The position numbers and the translations under genes were made by a program. Of a DNA stretch of 64,000 bases, positions 35,711 to 45,351 are shown piece after piece. Under the pieces are notes generated by a model. That model did no database searches and had not been told where the DNA came from. It was given only the letters and a program-made list of their open reading frames with translations. The DNA comes from VXYL01 sp963666465 (GTDB taxonomy: Bacteria > Pseudomonadota > Gammaproteobacteria > Pseudomonadales > Azotimanducaceae), in the NCBI GenBank assembly GCA_963666465.1, contig OY762824.1:2790001-2854000 (forward strand), read 5' to 3'. How positions within the stretch are numbered: position 1 is the stretch's first letter; every line of letters begins with the position of its first letter.

Positions 35711-37261
35711 TTACAACACGGCCTCGATCAGGTGAGGGCCGTCTTCCTCGATGGCGCGCGGCAACTGCGTGTCGAACTCCTCGCAGGTGGTGGCTCGGGT
35801 GGCGGGCACTCCTTGGGCTTGGGCGAGTTTCACCCAGTCGAGGTTGGGGTTCGAGAGGTCGAAGAGGCTGGCGGCCTTGGTGCCGATTTCGTTGATGCCG
35901 AGGCGGCGGTACTCCACTTCCAGGATGTTGTACTGGCGGTTGGAGAAGATCACGGCGGTGACGTTGGCGTTCTCTCGGGCTGCGGTCCACAGGAACTGAT
36001 TGGTGTACATGGCGCCGCCATCGCCGAGCAGCGCGAATGTGGGGCGGTCCGGGCAGGCGATGGCGGCACCGAGGGCCGCTGGACCGCCTTGGCCGATGGC
36101 GCCGCCGGTGAGGTTCAGCCACGAGTGGCGTACCGAGCGCTGCATGGCCGGGAACGCCGCGCCGCCGCCGCCGGAATCCGCCACCATGATGGCGTCGTCG
36201 GGCACGCGGGCGGCCAAGGTGGTGGCGATGCCGCGGGCGTTGAGCGGGCCCTTCGGCACTGCGGGGCGCTCTCCCCCAGACAGTTCCGGCTCGCCCGCAT
36301 CGAGAGAATCCGCAAGGTCGGACAGCGCCGTCGCCACGTCCTCGTGGCGATGCGCGAGACGCGTGACTTCGCAGCCGTCCGGTACCAGATAGCCGGGCAG
36401 CCCCTGGTAGGCAAAGAAGCTCACCGGCGCCTGACCGCCCACCAGCACGAGCCGCTTGACGGACTCCATCAGGCTCAGGATCTGTTCCGGGAAGTAGGGC
36501 AGGCGCTCGATCAGGGGAAGGTCGGGGCCCGCCTCAACCCGCGCCGGGAAGGTCGGCGTGTAGAGCATGCAGCCGGTCTTGGCGGCAATGCGGCCAGCGG
36601 CCAGGGCGCCGCGTTCGGCGAGTCCCGATCCGTCGATCAGGAGCATGGTGTCGCGACCCACCAATCCCGCTGCCGCCTCGATGTCCGAGGCCGGCACTCG
36701 CGCCGGCGCAATGCTGGCCTCGAACCCTTCCACCTTGGGCTGCGGCCGGCCGTCGCCCCACGAACAGTCCGCCGGCAGGATCAGCGTGGCAATGCCTCCG
36801 CGCGGATCAGGGCTCGGCGCACGAGCCGCGCGCACTGCGTCCACTGCATCAAGCCCCACCCCCATGCTCGTGCGCGAGGTGCGAATCCAGGCGGAAACGG
36901 GCTTCGCCACCGCTTCGATGTCGGACGTGAGCGGCGCATCGTGCGCCACATGATGAATCGCGTGGTCGCCGACGACGTTGATGAGCGGCGTGCCAGCCCG
37001 GCGGCAGTTGTGCAGGTTGGCGATGCCGTTGCCGAGCCCCGCTCCCAAGTGCAGCAACGTGGTGGCGGGCAGGCCCTTCATGCGGCCATAGCCGTCTGCC
37101 GCGCCCGTACACACGCCCTCGAACAGGCAGAGCACGGCGCGCATCTCGTCCACGGCATCCACCGCCTGCACGAGATGCATCTCGCTCGTTCCGGGATTGG
37201 CAAAGCACACGTCCACGCCGTGTGCAGCAAGCGTTCGGATCAGGCTCTCGGCCCCATTCAT
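35711..37261 (-). CDS. Thiamine diphosphate enzyme, acetolactate synthase / benzoylformate decarboxylase family
   Basis: ThDP-dependent enzyme of 516 aa. The catalytic Glu is in CLFEGVCTGAADGYGRM, and the ThDP/Mg motif starts at GDGGAMYTN and ends at the Asn of AVIFSNRQYN. Order: PYR domain (1-165), central domain (180-320), PP domain (350-510). It is near the length of benzoylformate decarboxylase and sulfopyruvate/phosphonopyruvate-type enzymes and shorter than IlvB, so biosynthetic acetolactate synthase is unlikely. The start is the ATG at 37261. It is convergent with the aminotransferase; a shared pathway is possible but not shown. Confidence 0.83.
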   Translation of the reverse strand: MNGAESLIRTLAAHGVDVCFANPGTSEMHLVQAVDAVDEMRAVLCLFEGVCTGAADGYGRMKGLPATTLLHLGAGLGNGIANLHNCRRAGTPLINVVGDHAIHHVAHDAPLTSDIEAVAKPVSAWIRTSRTSMGVGLDAVDAVRAARAPSPDPRGGIATLILPADCSWGDGRPQPKVEGFEASIAPARVPASDIEAAAGLVGRDTMLLIDGSGLAERGALAAGRIAAKTGCMLYTPTFPARVEAGPDLPLIERLPYFPEQILSLMESVKRLVLVGGQAPVSFFAYQGLPGYLVPDGCEVTRLAHRHEDVATALSDLADSLDAGEPELSGGERPAVPKGPLNARGIATTLAARVPDDAIMVADSGGGGAAFPAMQRSVRHSWLNLTGGAIGQGGPAALGAAIACPDRPTFALLGDGGAMYTNQFLWTAARENANVTAVIFSNRQYNILEVEYRRLGINEIGTKAASLFDLSNPNLDWVKLAQAQGVPATRATTCEEFDTQLPRAIEEDGPHLIEAVL

Positions 37262-37380
37262 CGGCGACGGATCTCCCGAAGTTGGATTCTGGTGCCACCT
37301 GCCCGCTCGCCCGGTGCGACTCGACGCGAAATCACTGCAATCGCAAGGTTCGCGGCATGGCTGGCACGAAATCCGGCATA

Positions 37381-37496
37381 CTAGCAGCCTGTCGGACTTC
37401 GGACGGCGCAAGCTGGCCGAATGCCGACAGGGTGACAGGACGGCTCGGGCTGGGGCAGGAAGCGTTGCCGAAAGGCAACGGTTCTTGTGGCGCTAG
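37381..37496. repeat. Family B repeat, long form, CTAG at both edges
   Basis: A 116-bp unit starting CTAGCAGCCTGTCGGACTTC and ending TTGTGGCGCTAG, with hairpin CGTTGCC / GGCAACG. 49591-49706 is almost identical (a few substitutions). It occupies the promoter side of the ThDP gene. The rest of the gap to 37688 holds no recognisable gene. Confidence 0.9.
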
Positions 37497-37688
37497 CAGG
37501 CTCGCGAAAGCGAACTGGCAGCTTTTCGCGCCTGGCCGCGTTTGGTGGCCGAGTGGGTGATGGAACGGCTTCGGCAAGAACGGTGCGTTGGGGCGACGGC
37601 TTTTGTGGCGCTATCCGTAGGCACTGCCGTCACCTTCGTCACATAGACGCCACGAGGCCGGCAGCGGCTTGACCTGTGGAGGCCACGG

Positions 37689-38273
37689 ATGATTTTTGCG
37701 TTCTCTCGGGTGCGGGCAACGGGCCGCGATTTCCGCGATGCCCATCGTGCCCTCACCACCGACGACTGCGCGGCCCTTGGCGGCGCCAAGCTCTGGGGCG
37801 CGTTTCTGGGCCTCTTCGGCATCGCCTCGAACGAGTTCGTGCTGGTCGCGTCGGGCGACGTTCAGGACGTGAACGACCGCATCTCGGCAGTGGCCGACGT
37901 GGCCGAAAGCCATACGCTGCTGCTCGAACCCACGGTGCGACCCACCGACGATTCGCCCCGCACCCGTGCCGGCCTCTACGTGTTCCGCTTCTTCGAGGTG
38001 GACCATGCCGACGTGGACGAGATCGCCTCCCTGTCGAAGACCGCCTGGGAGACGTTCGAGGGAGCCGACGCCTACGAGGCCGAGCCGCAGGCGCTCTTCT
38101 GCCAGCACGACCGCAGCGAGCAAAGCGGCAAGATGCTGCTCTGCACCTGGTACGACGGCCTGAACTCGTGGCAGACCTCACGCAGCCCCGCGCCCGAGGC
38201 CCGCGCCAACTTCCAGCGGCGGGGACTGCTCACCCACAGCACCGTCGCCTACGCCACCCGGCTCATCCAATGA
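37689..38273 (+). CDS. Conserved-looking protein of unknown function
   Basis: A 194-aa cytosolic protein with natural composition and no TM helix. Two halves look similar in layout (VRATGRDFRDAHRAL... and GLYVFRFFEVDHADVDEI...), reminiscent of ferredoxin-like alpha/beta-barrel (NIPSNAP-type) proteins, but I cannot assign a family. It overlaps the SnoaL-like gene by four bases (ATGA), so they are co-translated. Confidence 0.7.
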   Translation: MIFAFSRVRATGRDFRDAHRALTTDDCAALGGAKLWGAFLGLFGIASNEFVLVASGDVQDVNDRISAVADVAESHTLLLEPTVRPTDDSPRTRAGLYVFRFFEVDHADVDEIASLSKTAWETFEGADAYEAEPQALFCQHDRSEQSGKMLLCTWYDGLNSWQTSRSPAPEARANFQRRGLLTHSTVAYATRLIQ

Positions 38274-38749
38274 TCCCGTTTCGACGAGCGAGCACCTGGC
38301 CGGGCAAGCCAAACGGCGCCGAGGCGGAGACGGCAGAGACCGGCATGTCGCTCGCGGACGAAGCGCTCTTCGCCAACGACACCTTCTACCTCGCCTTCGC
38401 CGGGAAGGATGTGAAGGCCATGTCGCGGCTATGGGCGAAGCGTCACCCGACGATCTGCATCCACCCCGGCTGGCCAGCCATCCACTCGCGGGACAAGATC
38501 GTCGGCAGTTGGGAGAGGATCCTCGCCAACCCCGACCAGCCCGGCATCGACTTCTACAATTCCGCGGCGCACGAGGCCGGCGAGGTGGTGCTGGTAACCT
38601 GCTACGAAGAGCTGCCGGGCGGCATCTGCATCGCCACCAACGGGTTCGTGGTGGAGGATGGCGTGCTGCGCTTGTTCCATCATCAGGCCACGCCCTGCGC
38701 CAATCCGCCGCCGCCCAGGGGGGCAGGCGATGGTCGAAGCGCGAGGTGA
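38270..38749 (+). CDS. SnoaL-like / NTF2-fold small protein
   Basis: A 159-aa protein whose core (FANDTFYLAFAGKDVKAMSRLWA...ICIHPGWPAIHSRDKIVGSWERIL) matches the NTF2/SnoaL-like fold found in hydrolases, isomerases and ketosteroid-type enzymes. Residues 1-25 are poorly structured; Met26 is a possible alternative start. It is coupled to the preceding gene. Substrate unknown. Confidence 0.75.
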   Translation: MIPFRRASTWPGKPNGAEAETAETGMSLADEALFANDTFYLAFAGKDVKAMSRLWAKRHPTICIHPGWPAIHSRDKIVGSWERILANPDQPGIDFYNSAAHEAGEVVLVTCYEELPGGICIATNGFVVEDGVLRLFHHQATPCANPPPPRGAGDGRSAR

Positions 38750-38925
38750 CTGCGCAGCCTTTGGAGGGAGGGCATCTTGCCCTCCGCACGCCGCAAGGCG
38801 TGACGATTCATGCACGCCAAGGTTGGTGGGAGGCAAGATGTCCTCCCCACCAGAGAGATCTTCCTCCGCGGGCGGATGGTTGGCGCACAACGGACAAGAC
38901 CTGCGCCAAGGGAGGCGTTGAGATC

Positions 38926-40185
38926 GTGACACCCATGCGCTCGCCGGCGCGCATCGCAGCGTTTTGCGCGGCTGTGCTTGCCGCGGCGACGCTTCTTGGC
39001 GGCTGCGACGGCGAGGATGCCAAGCTGTCCGGCGCCACCACCGAGGTTGCAGTGGCGGAAGTGCGCCAGCGGGGAGCGACCGCTACCCAAGGCAGCACCG
39101 ACAGCAACGCCACAAACGCCACTTCCGACAAGACGACTCCCGACAAGGCGGCAGCAACAAAGACAGACACGAGCAAAGACTCCGCCTCCCAGCGCGTCGC
39201 CGACTTCCGCGCCATGGCCGGTCGCCAAGGTCAGCAAGAGCGTCCCCCGGTCCCGGTGGCGGTAACCACCGTGGCCGTGGGCGCGGTGGAAGACTTCTAT
39301 CGCGGCGCCACCAATCTCACCGCCGCCGAGGAAGCCGTGGTGGTGGCACGCACGAGAGGCGTCGTTCAGGCCCTCTTCGCCGAGGAAGGCGACGTCGTCC
39401 AGGCCGGCCAGCGCCTCGCCCAATTGGAGACGGAAAGGCTCGAGCTCGAAGTCGCCCTCTCGCGCACCCAACTGGCCAATCTCGGCGCCGCCTTCGAGCG
39501 CGCCCAGCGCCTGCACGAATCGCGCATGATCTCCCCCACCGAATACGACAACGCCCGCTTTGCCTTCCACACCGAGCGCACCAACCTGCAACTGCGGGAG
39601 TACGAGCTGCGCGAGGCGGCCATCCGCGCCACCATCGACGGCGTCATCACCAGGCGGCTGGTGAAGGTGGGCTTCACCCTGAACGAGAACGAGCCCGCCT
39701 TCGAGATGAAGCGCCTCGACACCATCGAGGCGGAACTCAACGTGCCGGAACGGGAGACCGGCCGCATCCACGCCGGACAACTCGCCCAGGTGGTGGTGGA
39801 CGCCTTGCCGGATGCGCAATTCGACGGCAAGGTGCTGCGCGTGGCGCCGGAGATCGACCCCGCTTCCGGCACGTTCCGGGTCACCGTCACCGTAGACAAT
39901 GCCGATGGGCGACTCCGTCCCGGCATGTTCGGCCGCGTCGCCATCCGCGTGGACCGCCACGAAGACGCCCTGCTCACCCCCTTGGATGCCGTGGTGGTCT
40001 TCCGCGACCAGAGCAGCCTGTTCGTGGTGCGGGAGGGTCTCGCCGAGCGGCGCGAGGTGACGACGGGCTACATATCCGAAGGCAACATCGAGATACTCGA
40101 AGGGGCGAGCGCCGGCGAACTCGTGGTCATGACTGGCCAGGAGGGCCTGCGAGACGGCGCCCGCGTGCACATCGTCGAAGGATAG
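38926..40185 (+). CDS. RND efflux periplasmic adaptor (membrane fusion lipoprotein)
   Basis: Membrane-fusion subunit that links an RND pump to an outer-membrane channel. Lipoprotein signal with lipobox LLGGC near residue 25, then a long Thr/Ser/Asp/Lys-rich linker. A lipoyl-like half motif (VVQALFAEEGDVVQAGQRLAQL), a helical hairpin, a second half (ATIDGVITRRLVKVG) and a beta-barrel end VIVEG-like tail follow. The GTG at 38926 has GGGAGG about ten bases upstream; the ATG at 38935 is the alternative. The pump gene follows 113 bp later. The 38750-38925 leader contains the palindrome GGAGGGCA / TGCCCTCC at 38768-38786. Confidence 0.9.
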   Translation: MTPMRSPARIAAFCAAVLAAATLLGGCDGEDAKLSGATTEVAVAEVRQRGATATQGSTDSNATNATSDKTTPDKAAATKTDTSKDSASQRVADFRAMAGRQGQQERPPVPVAVTTVAVGAVEDFYRGATNLTAAEEAVVVARTRGVVQALFAEEGDVVQAGQRLAQLETERLELEVALSRTQLANLGAAFERAQRLHESRMISPTEYDNARFAFHTERTNLQLREYELREAAIRATIDGVITRRLVKVGFTLNENEPAFEMKRLDTIEAELNVPERETGRIHAGQLAQVVVDALPDAQFDGKVLRVAPEIDPASGTFRVTVTVDNADGRLRPGMFGRVAIRVDRHEDALLTPLDAVVVFRDQSSLFVVREGLAERREVTTGYISEGNIEILEGASAGELVVMTGQEGLRDGARVHIVEG

Positions 40186-40298
40186 GGTTCCCGCCATGAA
40201 GGAACCTGGGGGCAAGGGACCACAGCCCTTCCCCTCCATCCATCTCCCCCTCCCCACCCCTCCCGGCGAACCGTGCCCGTGAATGCACGCACACCCCC

Positions 40299-43200
40299 AT
40301 GGGCGTGATCCCCACCGCCATCGCCCGGCCGGTCACCGTCGCCATGGCGACGTTCGCCGTGGCCCTGTTCGGCGCTCTCTCCCTCGACCGCCTCGGCCTC
40401 AACCTGCTGCCGGAACTCGCCTACCCCACCCTCACCATCCGCACCGACTTCGAGGGCGCCGCCCCGTCCGAAGTGGAAGAGCAGGTCACCCGACGACTGG
40501 AGGAGCGCGTCGGCGTCATCAACGGCGTGCGGCGGATGCACTCCATCTCCGCCGCCGAACGCTCCGACGTGGTGCTCGAGTTCGCCTGGGGCACCGACAT
40601 GAACAACGCTGCGGTGGAGGTGCGCGAAAAGCTGGACCTCGTCCAGCTTCCCCTCGACATCGAGCGCCCCTCCATCCTGCGCCTCAACCCCAACCTCGAT
40701 CCCATCGTCCGCGCCGCCATCGTCCTGCGCGAGCGCGGTGACGCCGCCGAGCTGCAACCCCGCTTGCAGGAACTCCGGCGCTTCGCCGAAGACGTGGTGA
40801 AGAAGCGGCTGGACCCAGTGCTCGGCGTCGCCGCCGTGCTGGTGAGCGGCGGCTACGAAGACGAAATCGCCGTCAACGTGGATCAGGAGCGCATCTCCCA
40901 GCTCGGCATGAGCGTCGAGACCCTTGGCCAGCGCCTGCAAGCCGCCAACGTCAATCTCTCCGGCGGCCGGCTCGAGGATCGCGGCCAGGAGTTCCTCGTC
41001 CGCACCATGAACGAGTTCGCCTCGGTCGAGGACATCCGCGACACCATCGTCTTCCAGCAAGACGGCAGCGTGCTGCGCCTGAAGGACGTGGCGGAAGTGT
41101 TCGAAAGCCACAAGGAACGCGACAGCGTGATGCGCGTGGACGGTTTCGAGGCCATCGAGATCGCCATGTACAAGGAGGGCGACGCCAACACCGTGGCCGT
41201 CTCCGCCGACATCGCCGAGCGCATGGACGAGATCGCCGCCGAACTGCCCCCGGCCTACGAACTCGTGAAGATCCACGATCAGGCGGACTTCATCTCCGCC
41301 GCCATCGACGAGGTGCAGTCCGCCGCCATCATCGGCGCCGCCTTCGCCGTGCTTGTGCTGTTCCTGTTCCTCAAGGACGCCCGCAGCACCCTCATCGTCA
41401 CCGCCACCATCCCGGCCTCGGTGCTGGCGACATTCGTGTTGATGGATGCCTTCGACATCACCCTCAACATCATGAGCCTCGGCGGCATCGCGCTCGCCGT
41501 GGGGATGCTGATGGACAACGCCATCGTCGTGCTGGAGAACATTGCCCGCCACCGCGGTGTGGGAGCCGTGCCCGAGGGCCATATGGCCGATTCGGCATCT
41601 CTCTCGCTTGCCGAAGCCGCCGAACGAGGCACCAGCGAAGTGAGCGGCGCGGTGCTGGCCTCCACCATGACCACCATCGCGGTGTTCCTGCCGCTGGCGT
41701 TCGTCGAGGGCATCGCCGGGCAGCTGTTTCGCGACCAGGCGCTGACGGTGGCCTTTGCCCTGGTGGCATCGCTGATCCTCGCCTTCACCCTCATCCCCAT
41801 GCTGGCGGCAGTTCGGGTGGCGGCACCGGAGGGCCTGCCAGCCGCAGAGGCCCGCGAGCGAAGGCGCTTGCACAAGGCCATCGCGCCGCTGCGCTGGCTT
41901 GTGCGTGGCCTCGCTCTGCTGTGGCGTGGCGCGGTGCAAGTGGCAGGCCTCGCAATGCGCCCCGTGCAGTGGGCCTTCGACGCCGGCTACGCCCAAGTCC
42001 TCGCCGGCTACACGGCATTGTTGAACGCCGCACTGGCGCGCCGTGCGCTGACCCTGACACTTGCCGTCGCGGCCCTGGGCGCCGCGGCAGCGATGGCGCC
42101 CTCGCTGCCGGTGCAACTGATCCCGCCCTTGTCACAGGGAGAGTTCCGCATCGACATGGAACTCGAACCCGGCACGCGCCTCGAGCGAACCGACCAAGTG
42201 CTGGCGGAAACGCAGCAGGCGCTGCTGGCGTATCCCATCGTCGACCGCACCTATTCCGTCGCCGGCACGGGTGGCAAGCTGGACGTCAGTTCGGTGGGCG
42301 GCGGCGAGCAGATCGGCGAACTCAGCGTGGTGCTGCAGGACGGCATCACCCCGGACGACGAGTCGCTCATCATGTCTCTCGCCCGCAACACCGTGGCCGC
42401 GCTGCCGGGTGCGCAGTTCAAGGTGGAACGCCCGCAGCTCTTCACCTTCGCGACGCCACTGGAGGTGGAAATTGCCGGCACCGACCTCGAAGACATCGAG
42501 CGCATTGCCGAGCAGCTCGTCGCCGCCATGTCCGCCTCGGAGTCTTTCAGCGACGTGGAGTCCAGCATCCGCCCCGGCTACCCGGAGTTGCAGATCGACT
42601 TCGACCAGGAGCGCACCGCGGCCACTGGGCTCTTCGTGCCGGAAGTCGCCTCCCGCGTGGTGCGCAAGGTGCGCGGCGACGTGCCAACCAAGTTCACCTG
42701 GCAGGACAAGCGCATCGACATCCGCCTGCGGCTGGACGAAGGCGACCGGAATTCGCAAGAGGACGTGGAGAACCTGCTGGTGGACGCCGGCGATCGCCAG
42801 ATTCGCCTTTCCGCATTGGCCGACGTAACCTTGGCCACGGGTCCGGCTGACATCCAGCGCATCGGCCAGAAGCGCGTGGCCGTCGTCAGCGCCCACGTCG
42901 AGCACGGCGACCTTGCGCTCGGCGGCGCCGAGGTCGCGCAATTGCTCGGGGCCATCCCGCATCCACCCGAAATCACCAGCCGCGTCGGCGGTCAGGCGGA
43001 GGAGATGGATGCATCGTTCCAGTCGCTGCTGCTCGCCCTTTCGCTCGCGCTCATCCTGGTCTATCTCGTGATGGCATCGCTGTTCGAGTCGCTCCTGCAC
43101 CCCTTCGTCATCATGTTCACGGCTCCGCTCGCCGCCATCGGCGCCATTCTCGCCCTGCTCGCCACCAACACATCCGTCTCCGTGGTGGTCTTCATCGGCG

Positions 43201-43547
43201 CAATCCTGCTCGTCGGCATTGTCGTCAACAACGCCATCGTCCTCGTGGACCGCGTCAACCGCCTGCGCCTCGAAGGCATGGAACGCCGCGCCGCCGTCGT
43301 CGCCGGCGCCCACCAACGCTTCCGCCCCATCGTCATGACCACCACAACCACGGTGCTGGGCCTACTCCCCATGGCCATCGGCCTCGGCGAAGCCGCCGAA
43401 CTCCGCACCCCCATGGCCATTACCGTAATCGGCGGCCTCCTGATCGCCACCCTGCTGACCCTGGTGGTCATCCCGGTGGTGTACGACCTGGTGGACCGCA
43501 AGAAGATCCACGGCGACGTATTCGAAGGCGGCGAAAGCCCAACGTGA
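40299..43547 (+). CDS. RND family efflux pump permease
   Basis: Inner-membrane proton-driven exporter of the AcrB/MexB superfamily, 1082 aa. It has 12 TM segments in two halves with large periplasmic loops. TM4 carries the proton-relay acidic residues (ALAVGMLMDNAIVVLENIARH), and the second half has GAILLVGIVVNNAIVLVDRVN. An inserted basic segment of about 35 residues near 515-550 (EARERRRLHKAIAPLRWLVRG) lengthens it. It forms an operon with the adaptor. The outer-membrane channel is not encoded nearby. Substrate unknown. Confidence 0.93.
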   Translation: MGVIPTAIARPVTVAMATFAVALFGALSLDRLGLNLLPELAYPTLTIRTDFEGAAPSEVEEQVTRRLEERVGVINGVRRMHSISAAERSDVVLEFAWGTDMNNAAVEVREKLDLVQLPLDIERPSILRLNPNLDPIVRAAIVLRERGDAAELQPRLQELRRFAEDVVKKRLDPVLGVAAVLVSGGYEDEIAVNVDQERISQLGMSVETLGQRLQAANVNLSGGRLEDRGQEFLVRTMNEFASVEDIRDTIVFQQDGSVLRLKDVAEVFESHKERDSVMRVDGFEAIEIAMYKEGDANTVAVSADIAERMDEIAAELPPAYELVKIHDQADFISAAIDEVQSAAIIGAAFAVLVLFLFLKDARSTLIVTATIPASVLATFVLMDAFDITLNIMSLGGIALAVGMLMDNAIVVLENIARHRGVGAVPEGHMADSASLSLAEAAERGTSEVSGAVLASTMTTIAVFLPLAFVEGIAGQLFRDQALTVAFALVASLILAFTLIPMLAAVRVAAPEGLPAAEARERRRLHKAIAPLRWLVRGLALLWRGAVQVAGLAMRPVQWAFDAGYAQVLAGYTALLNAALARRALTLTLAVAALGAAAAMAPSLPVQLIPPLSQGEFRIDMELEPGTRLERTDQVLAETQQALLAYPIVDRTYSVAGTGGKLDVSSVGGGEQIGELSVVLQDGITPDDESLIMSLARNTVAALPGAQFKVERPQLFTFATPLEVEIAGTDLEDIERIAEQLVAAMSASESFSDVESSIRPGYPELQIDFDQERTAATGLFVPEVASRVVRKVRGDVPTKFTWQDKRIDIRLRLDEGDRNSQEDVENLLVDAGDRQIRLSALADVTLATGPADIQRIGQKRVAVVSAHVEHGDLALGGAEVAQLLGAIPHPPEITSRVGGQAEEMDASFQSLLLALSLALILVYLVMASLFESLLHPFVIMFTAPLAAIGAILALLATNTSVSVVVFIGAILLVGIVVNNAIVLVDRVNRLRLEGMERRAAVVAGAHQRFRPIVMTTTTTVLGLLPMAIGLGEAAELRTPMAITVIGGLLIATLLTLVVIPVVYDLVDRKKIHGDVFEGGESPT

Positions 43548-43764
43548 GCCCGGCAACTCCGCTGGGGGGATGGCATCTCGGCCTCCTCGCGCACAAGGCG
43601 CATCCAGCCTCGCCAAGCAATGGTGGAAAGTCCATTCCAATAAGGAAATGAGCCTGAAAGCGCAGGCTTCTGAGCTTGGGTTCCGGGTCGGGAATGCCGT
43701 GAAGTTGGTGACGGTAGTTTGAGTCTGCGCAGGCGTCAATGCGGGGTGTGGATTGCGGGTCGCT

Positions 43765-43887
43765 GGTGGCCGGAAGCCTGCTTCCGGCCACCGGCACACT
43801 CTTCGCTGCGCGGGTCGCCGTGTCACCCGAAGGGGCGCAGCGAAGCGGAGCAGCCGCGAAGCGGCTTGACACGGCGACCCGCGCAGC
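43765..43887. repeat. Two strong inverted repeats beside the transposase gene
   Basis: 43765-43792 is a perfect 12-bp stem (GGTGGCCGGAAG / CTTCCGGCCACC, loop CCTG). 43805-43825 and 43867-43887 form a perfect 21-bp stem with a 41-base loop. They sit downstream of the transposase stop, inside the proposed left end. Confidence 0.85.
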
Positions 43888-43920
43888 GTTCCCGCGCGCG
43901 CCCGCTGACATGGCGCCCCA

Positions 43921-45219
43921 TCAGGCGGCGTCGGCTTGGTCGTCGAGGCCGATCCTGCGGAAGAGCTCGGCTCGGGCACGGTTCACCTCGCGCATGGCGG
44001 CGAGGTCGCTGGCGCTGCGGGCGGCGAGGTCGAGTTGCTCGAAGGAGACGCCTTCCTTGAGGAAGCGTTCGGCGCCGTCGAGGCCGCGCAGGCGCTCGTA
44101 GGGCGTCTGCACCCGATCGTGCGGGTAGGTGCGCCGGACCCGGCCCTCCTCGTCGGTGCGCTCGACGGCGAACATGCACGGCCGGTGGAAGTTGACGGCC
44201 GGCGAGAGGGTGAGCCGGGTGAACTCGTCCACCAGCGGCGCGAACCGCTTCGGGATGTGGACGTGACCCAGCCAGCGGCGCACGACGCTGGCGTTCTTGC
44301 TCTCGACGAGGGCGTTGTCGTTCGAGTGCCGGGCGCGCGACTTGGTGAACTCGACGCGCAGCTTCTCGAGCAGGGCGGCAACGCGGTGGTTGACGTACTC
44401 GGAGCCGTTGTCGGCATGGAAGCCCATGATCTCGAAGGGGAACAGGTCCAGCAGCCCCTGCAGCACGGGGATCAGGAAGCGCTCGGAGATCGCCTCCACC
44501 GCGCCAACGTACTCGTACTGGGTGACCTCGTCGACGGCGTTGACCAGGTAGATGCCCTTGCGCCCGTCGAGGTCGCCCTGGTGCACCGTGTCCACGCGCA
44601 GGAAGCCGGGTCGTCCGTCCGGCTGCGGCCGGCGGCGCTCGCCGATCGCCGACTGCACCGCCTTGGTGAGTTGCGGCGTCGTCCGCCGCCGGCGGTAGGC
44701 GTCCGAGCGGCGCAGGTTGTACAGGTGGCTCACCGAGATGTGCGCCAGGCGCTCGAAGCGGGCGTCGCCGAACACCTCGCGCTCGCGCCGCATCACCTCC
44801 CGCGTCGCCGGCCCGGCCATCTGCCCCAGCGTCGCGTCCACCTCCGCCAGCAGCCGGATGTCCGCCGCCGTGTACCGCCGCTCGAAGCGACGCGACGGCG
44901 GCCGGCCGCGCCGATCCACGACCCGACCCGTCTCGGCATGCTGGCGCACCAGCCGCGTCAGCTGCGCCCGCGACAGCCCCGTCACCTTCTCCAGAAACCG
45001 CTTCGCCAGACCCCTGTCGGCCTTGCCGAGACTCCCGTAGTCGAAGCGCACAAGCGCCTTCTGCACGAACGCGTACGCCTCCCTGCGCGTGCCCGGCCTG
45101 AAATCCACCGGCTCGTTCCCGTCGAGAAACGCGCCAACCTGCTCCAGCGTGCGGAGCCGTTCGATGCCCAGGCTCAAAATCATCCTCCGATGATCCCGCA
45201 CCCGCACCTTCAGGCTCAC
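43921..45219 (-). CDS. Transposase, rve-type DDE integrase domain
   Basis: A 432-aa protein with N-terminal helix-turn-helix regions (VTGLSRAQLTRLVRQH) and a retroviral-integrase-like core. Catalytic residues are Asp in LRVDTVHQGD, Asp in FHADNGSEY and Glu in NALVESKNAS. The layout resembles IS481/ISNCY-type transposases. Met13 is an alternative start. The frame is intact, so the element may still be active. Confidence 0.88.
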   Translation of the reverse strand: MSLKVRVRDHRRMILSLGIERLRTLEQVGAFLDGNEPVDFRPGTRREAYAFVQKALVRFDYGSLGKADRGLAKRFLEKVTGLSRAQLTRLVRQHAETGRVVDRRGRPPSRRFERRYTAADIRLLAEVDATLGQMAGPATREVMRREREVFGDARFERLAHISVSHLYNLRRSDAYRRRRTTPQLTKAVQSAIGERRRPQPDGRPGFLRVDTVHQGDLDGRKGIYLVNAVDEVTQYEYVGAVEAISERFLIPVLQGLLDLFPFEIMGFHADNGSEYVNHRVAALLEKLRVEFTKSRARHSNDNALVESKNASVVRRWLGHVHIPKRFAPLVDEFTRLTLSPAVNFHRPCMFAVERTDEEGRVRRTYPHDRVQTPYERLRGLDGAERFLKEGVSFEQLDLAARSASDLAAMREVNRARAELFRRIGLDDQADAA

Positions 45220-45351
45220 TTCTCGTTGGAATCAGCCCCTCGCTTCAGGCTCACTTCTCATTGGACAAGGCTTGGAATGGAAGACCAGGAGATGTTCATA
45301 TAGCGTCACGGCAAGCCTCGTCGTACGATTTTCCTTTCGCTTTCCCATCGG

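Larger units (their letters stand above)
43636..45265 (-). mobile_element. DDE insertion sequence with imperfect terminal inverted repeats
   Basis: Left end TCCAATAAGGAAATGAGCCT (43636-43655) pairs with the right end, which reads TCCAATGAGAAGTGAGCCTG on the other strand (45265-45246). The right end region holds a second copy of CTTCAGGCTCACTTCTC at 45207-45223, 35 bp inward. One transposase gene fills most of the element. Between the left end and the gene lie strong inverted repeats. No obvious target duplication was found. Confidence 0.65.
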
